Assembly (NCBI GenBank): GCA_018697195.1
Contig: CM031878.1
Location: 37,880,978 to 37,944,977 of the forward strand
DNA: 64,000 bases
From: Certhia americana
Taxonomy: Eukaryota; Chordata; Aves; Passeriformes; Certhiidae
Reading direction: 5' to 3'
Below the pieces are notes generated by a model. It did not search any database, was not told where the DNA came from, and was given only the letters and a program-made list of their open reading frames with translations. Within the stretch, counting starts at the first letter, position 1. Each line of letters opens with the position of its first letter. This document shows, piece after piece, positions 63,755 to 64,000 of this stretch. The position numbers and the translations under genes were made by a program.

Positions 63755-63890
63755 CCGACTCGGGCGCTCCCAGTGCCATGTTCTCTGGAGTGAAGTCCCT
63801 GCGGAGGGGCGCAGCCCGGCAGCGCCGCCGCTGCCCAGGAGGTGGCAGCAGAGAGCAGCCGCGCCAAACGCGCCCGAGGCCCGCCCAGCA
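63755..63890. promoter_or_regulatory. CpG-rich block, possible CpG-island edge
   Basis: From about 63755 the sequence changes abruptly from AT-rich to GC- and CpG-rich (CCGACTCGGGCGC, GCGGAGGGGCGCAGCCCGGC, GCAGCCGCGCCAAACGCGCC) with a GC-box-like GGGCGGGC on the minus strand. It lies upstream of FANCC coding exon 1 in the right place for an upstream promoter, but it could equally be an unrelated GC-rich repeat. No transcription start or donor could be fixed. Confidence 0.35.
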
Positions 63891-64000
63891 GCGCCAAAAT
63901 CCAACGGGATTCCATGGATTCGGCAGCGCCAAAATCCAACGGGATTCCATGGATTCGGCAGCGCCAAAATCCAACGGGATTCCATGGATTCGGCAGCGCC
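63888..64000. repeat. 35-bp minisatellite, cut by the window end
   Basis: Three complete, identical 35-bp units start at 63888, 63923 and 63958, plus the first 8 bases of a fourth at 63993. Each unit runs from GCAGCGCCAAAATCCAACGG to CCATGGATTCG. The array continues beyond the window. Because 35 is not a multiple of 3, every frame is used in turn, so the overlapping minus-strand open frames here (63633-63985) are repeat artefacts. Confidence 0.97.

Larger units (their letters stand above)
49954..64000 (-). other. Upstream region of FANCC coding exon 1 (5'-UTR intron and flank)
   Basis: Because coding exon 1 begins with an acceptor, transcription must start further right, so much or all of this region should be 5' intron. 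It holds a SINE (52.8 kb), CR1 pieces (56.1, 58.4 and 63.1 kb), a poly(G) run (57.4 kb), a 34-bp duplication (61.36 kb) and a CpG-rich block with minisatellite (63.75 kb to the end). The stretches 50.0-52.8, 53.0-56.0, 57.5-58.3 and 59.1-63.0 kb show only AT-rich sequence and unsupported small open frames. I could not place the untranslated exon. Confidence 0.6.

Noticed and set aside
63633..63985. Three overlapping minus-strand open frames of 80-113 codons at the right edge
   Set aside because: They are created by the 35-bp repeat rotating through all frames plus CpG-rich sequence; no homology or splice context supports them.
1..64000. mir-23b/27b/24 cluster, known near FANCC in vertebrates
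   Set aside because: Looked for the mature miR-23 and miR-27 seed-bearing sequences by eye on the plus strand and saw none; the cluster is probably outside the window.
1..64000. CRISPR arrays, operons, phage or other prokaryotic systems
   Set aside because: Spliced vertebrate gene, CR1 LINEs and AT-rich introns throughout; the tandem repeats present have no spacers.

Overview
The window is vertebrate nuclear DNA, almost certainly from a songbird (passerine). It is AT-rich and intron-dominated, with no bacterial-style operons. The interspersed repeats are mostly CR1 LINE fragments, the dominant avian retroposon. One minus-strand element at about 52.8-52.96 kb combines a tRNA-Ile-like head with a CR1-type tail, which matches my memory of the passerine SINE family TguSINE1.

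The only functional gene I can support is FANCC (Fanconi anemia complementation group C) on the minus strand. Nine coding exons were found by reverse-complementing the sequence and matching the known protein. They run from the start codon (position 49944) down to position 1210. All have canonical AG/GT borders and join in frame into 1005 nt, or 335 codons. Eight of the nine exon lengths equal those I recall for human FANCC (165 coding, 85, 95, 65, 165, 157, 53 and 100 nt). The fourth is 120 nt here instead of 111. This covers roughly the N-terminal 60% of the protein. The remaining five coding exons lie beyond position 1, and the noncoding first exon and promoter are upstream of 49953, possibly beyond the window.

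Layout, left to right: 1-1209 partial intron 9; exon 9; intron 8; exon 8 (3.9 kb); intron 7 (4-11.2 kb, with a 1.9-kb decayed CR1 and a GC-rich insert); exons 7, 6, 5 and 4 (11.2-18.1 kb); intron 3 (18-42.4 kb), which is the accessory region. Intron 3 holds a solo-LTR-like element, several CR1 pieces, a polypurine tract, a perfect hairpin, and a decayed coiled-coil gene fragment that I tentatively match to GOLGB1 (giantin), sitting directly behind another LTR-like sequence. Exon 3 (42.4 kb), exon 2 (48.1 kb) and exon 1 (49.8-49.95 kb) follow. From 50 to 64 kb lies upstream intron or flank with three more CR1 pieces, the SINE, a 21-bp poly(G) run and, at the right edge, a CpG-rich block ending in a 35-bp minisatellite cut off by the window end.

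Most other open reading frames are chance frames in introns or frames inside CR1 copies. I see no undescribed gene system. The most notable items are the LTR-adjacent giantin-like fragment, the edge minisatellite in CpG-rich sequence, the passerine-diagnostic SINE, and the divergence of FANCC against a nearly unchanged exon structure.
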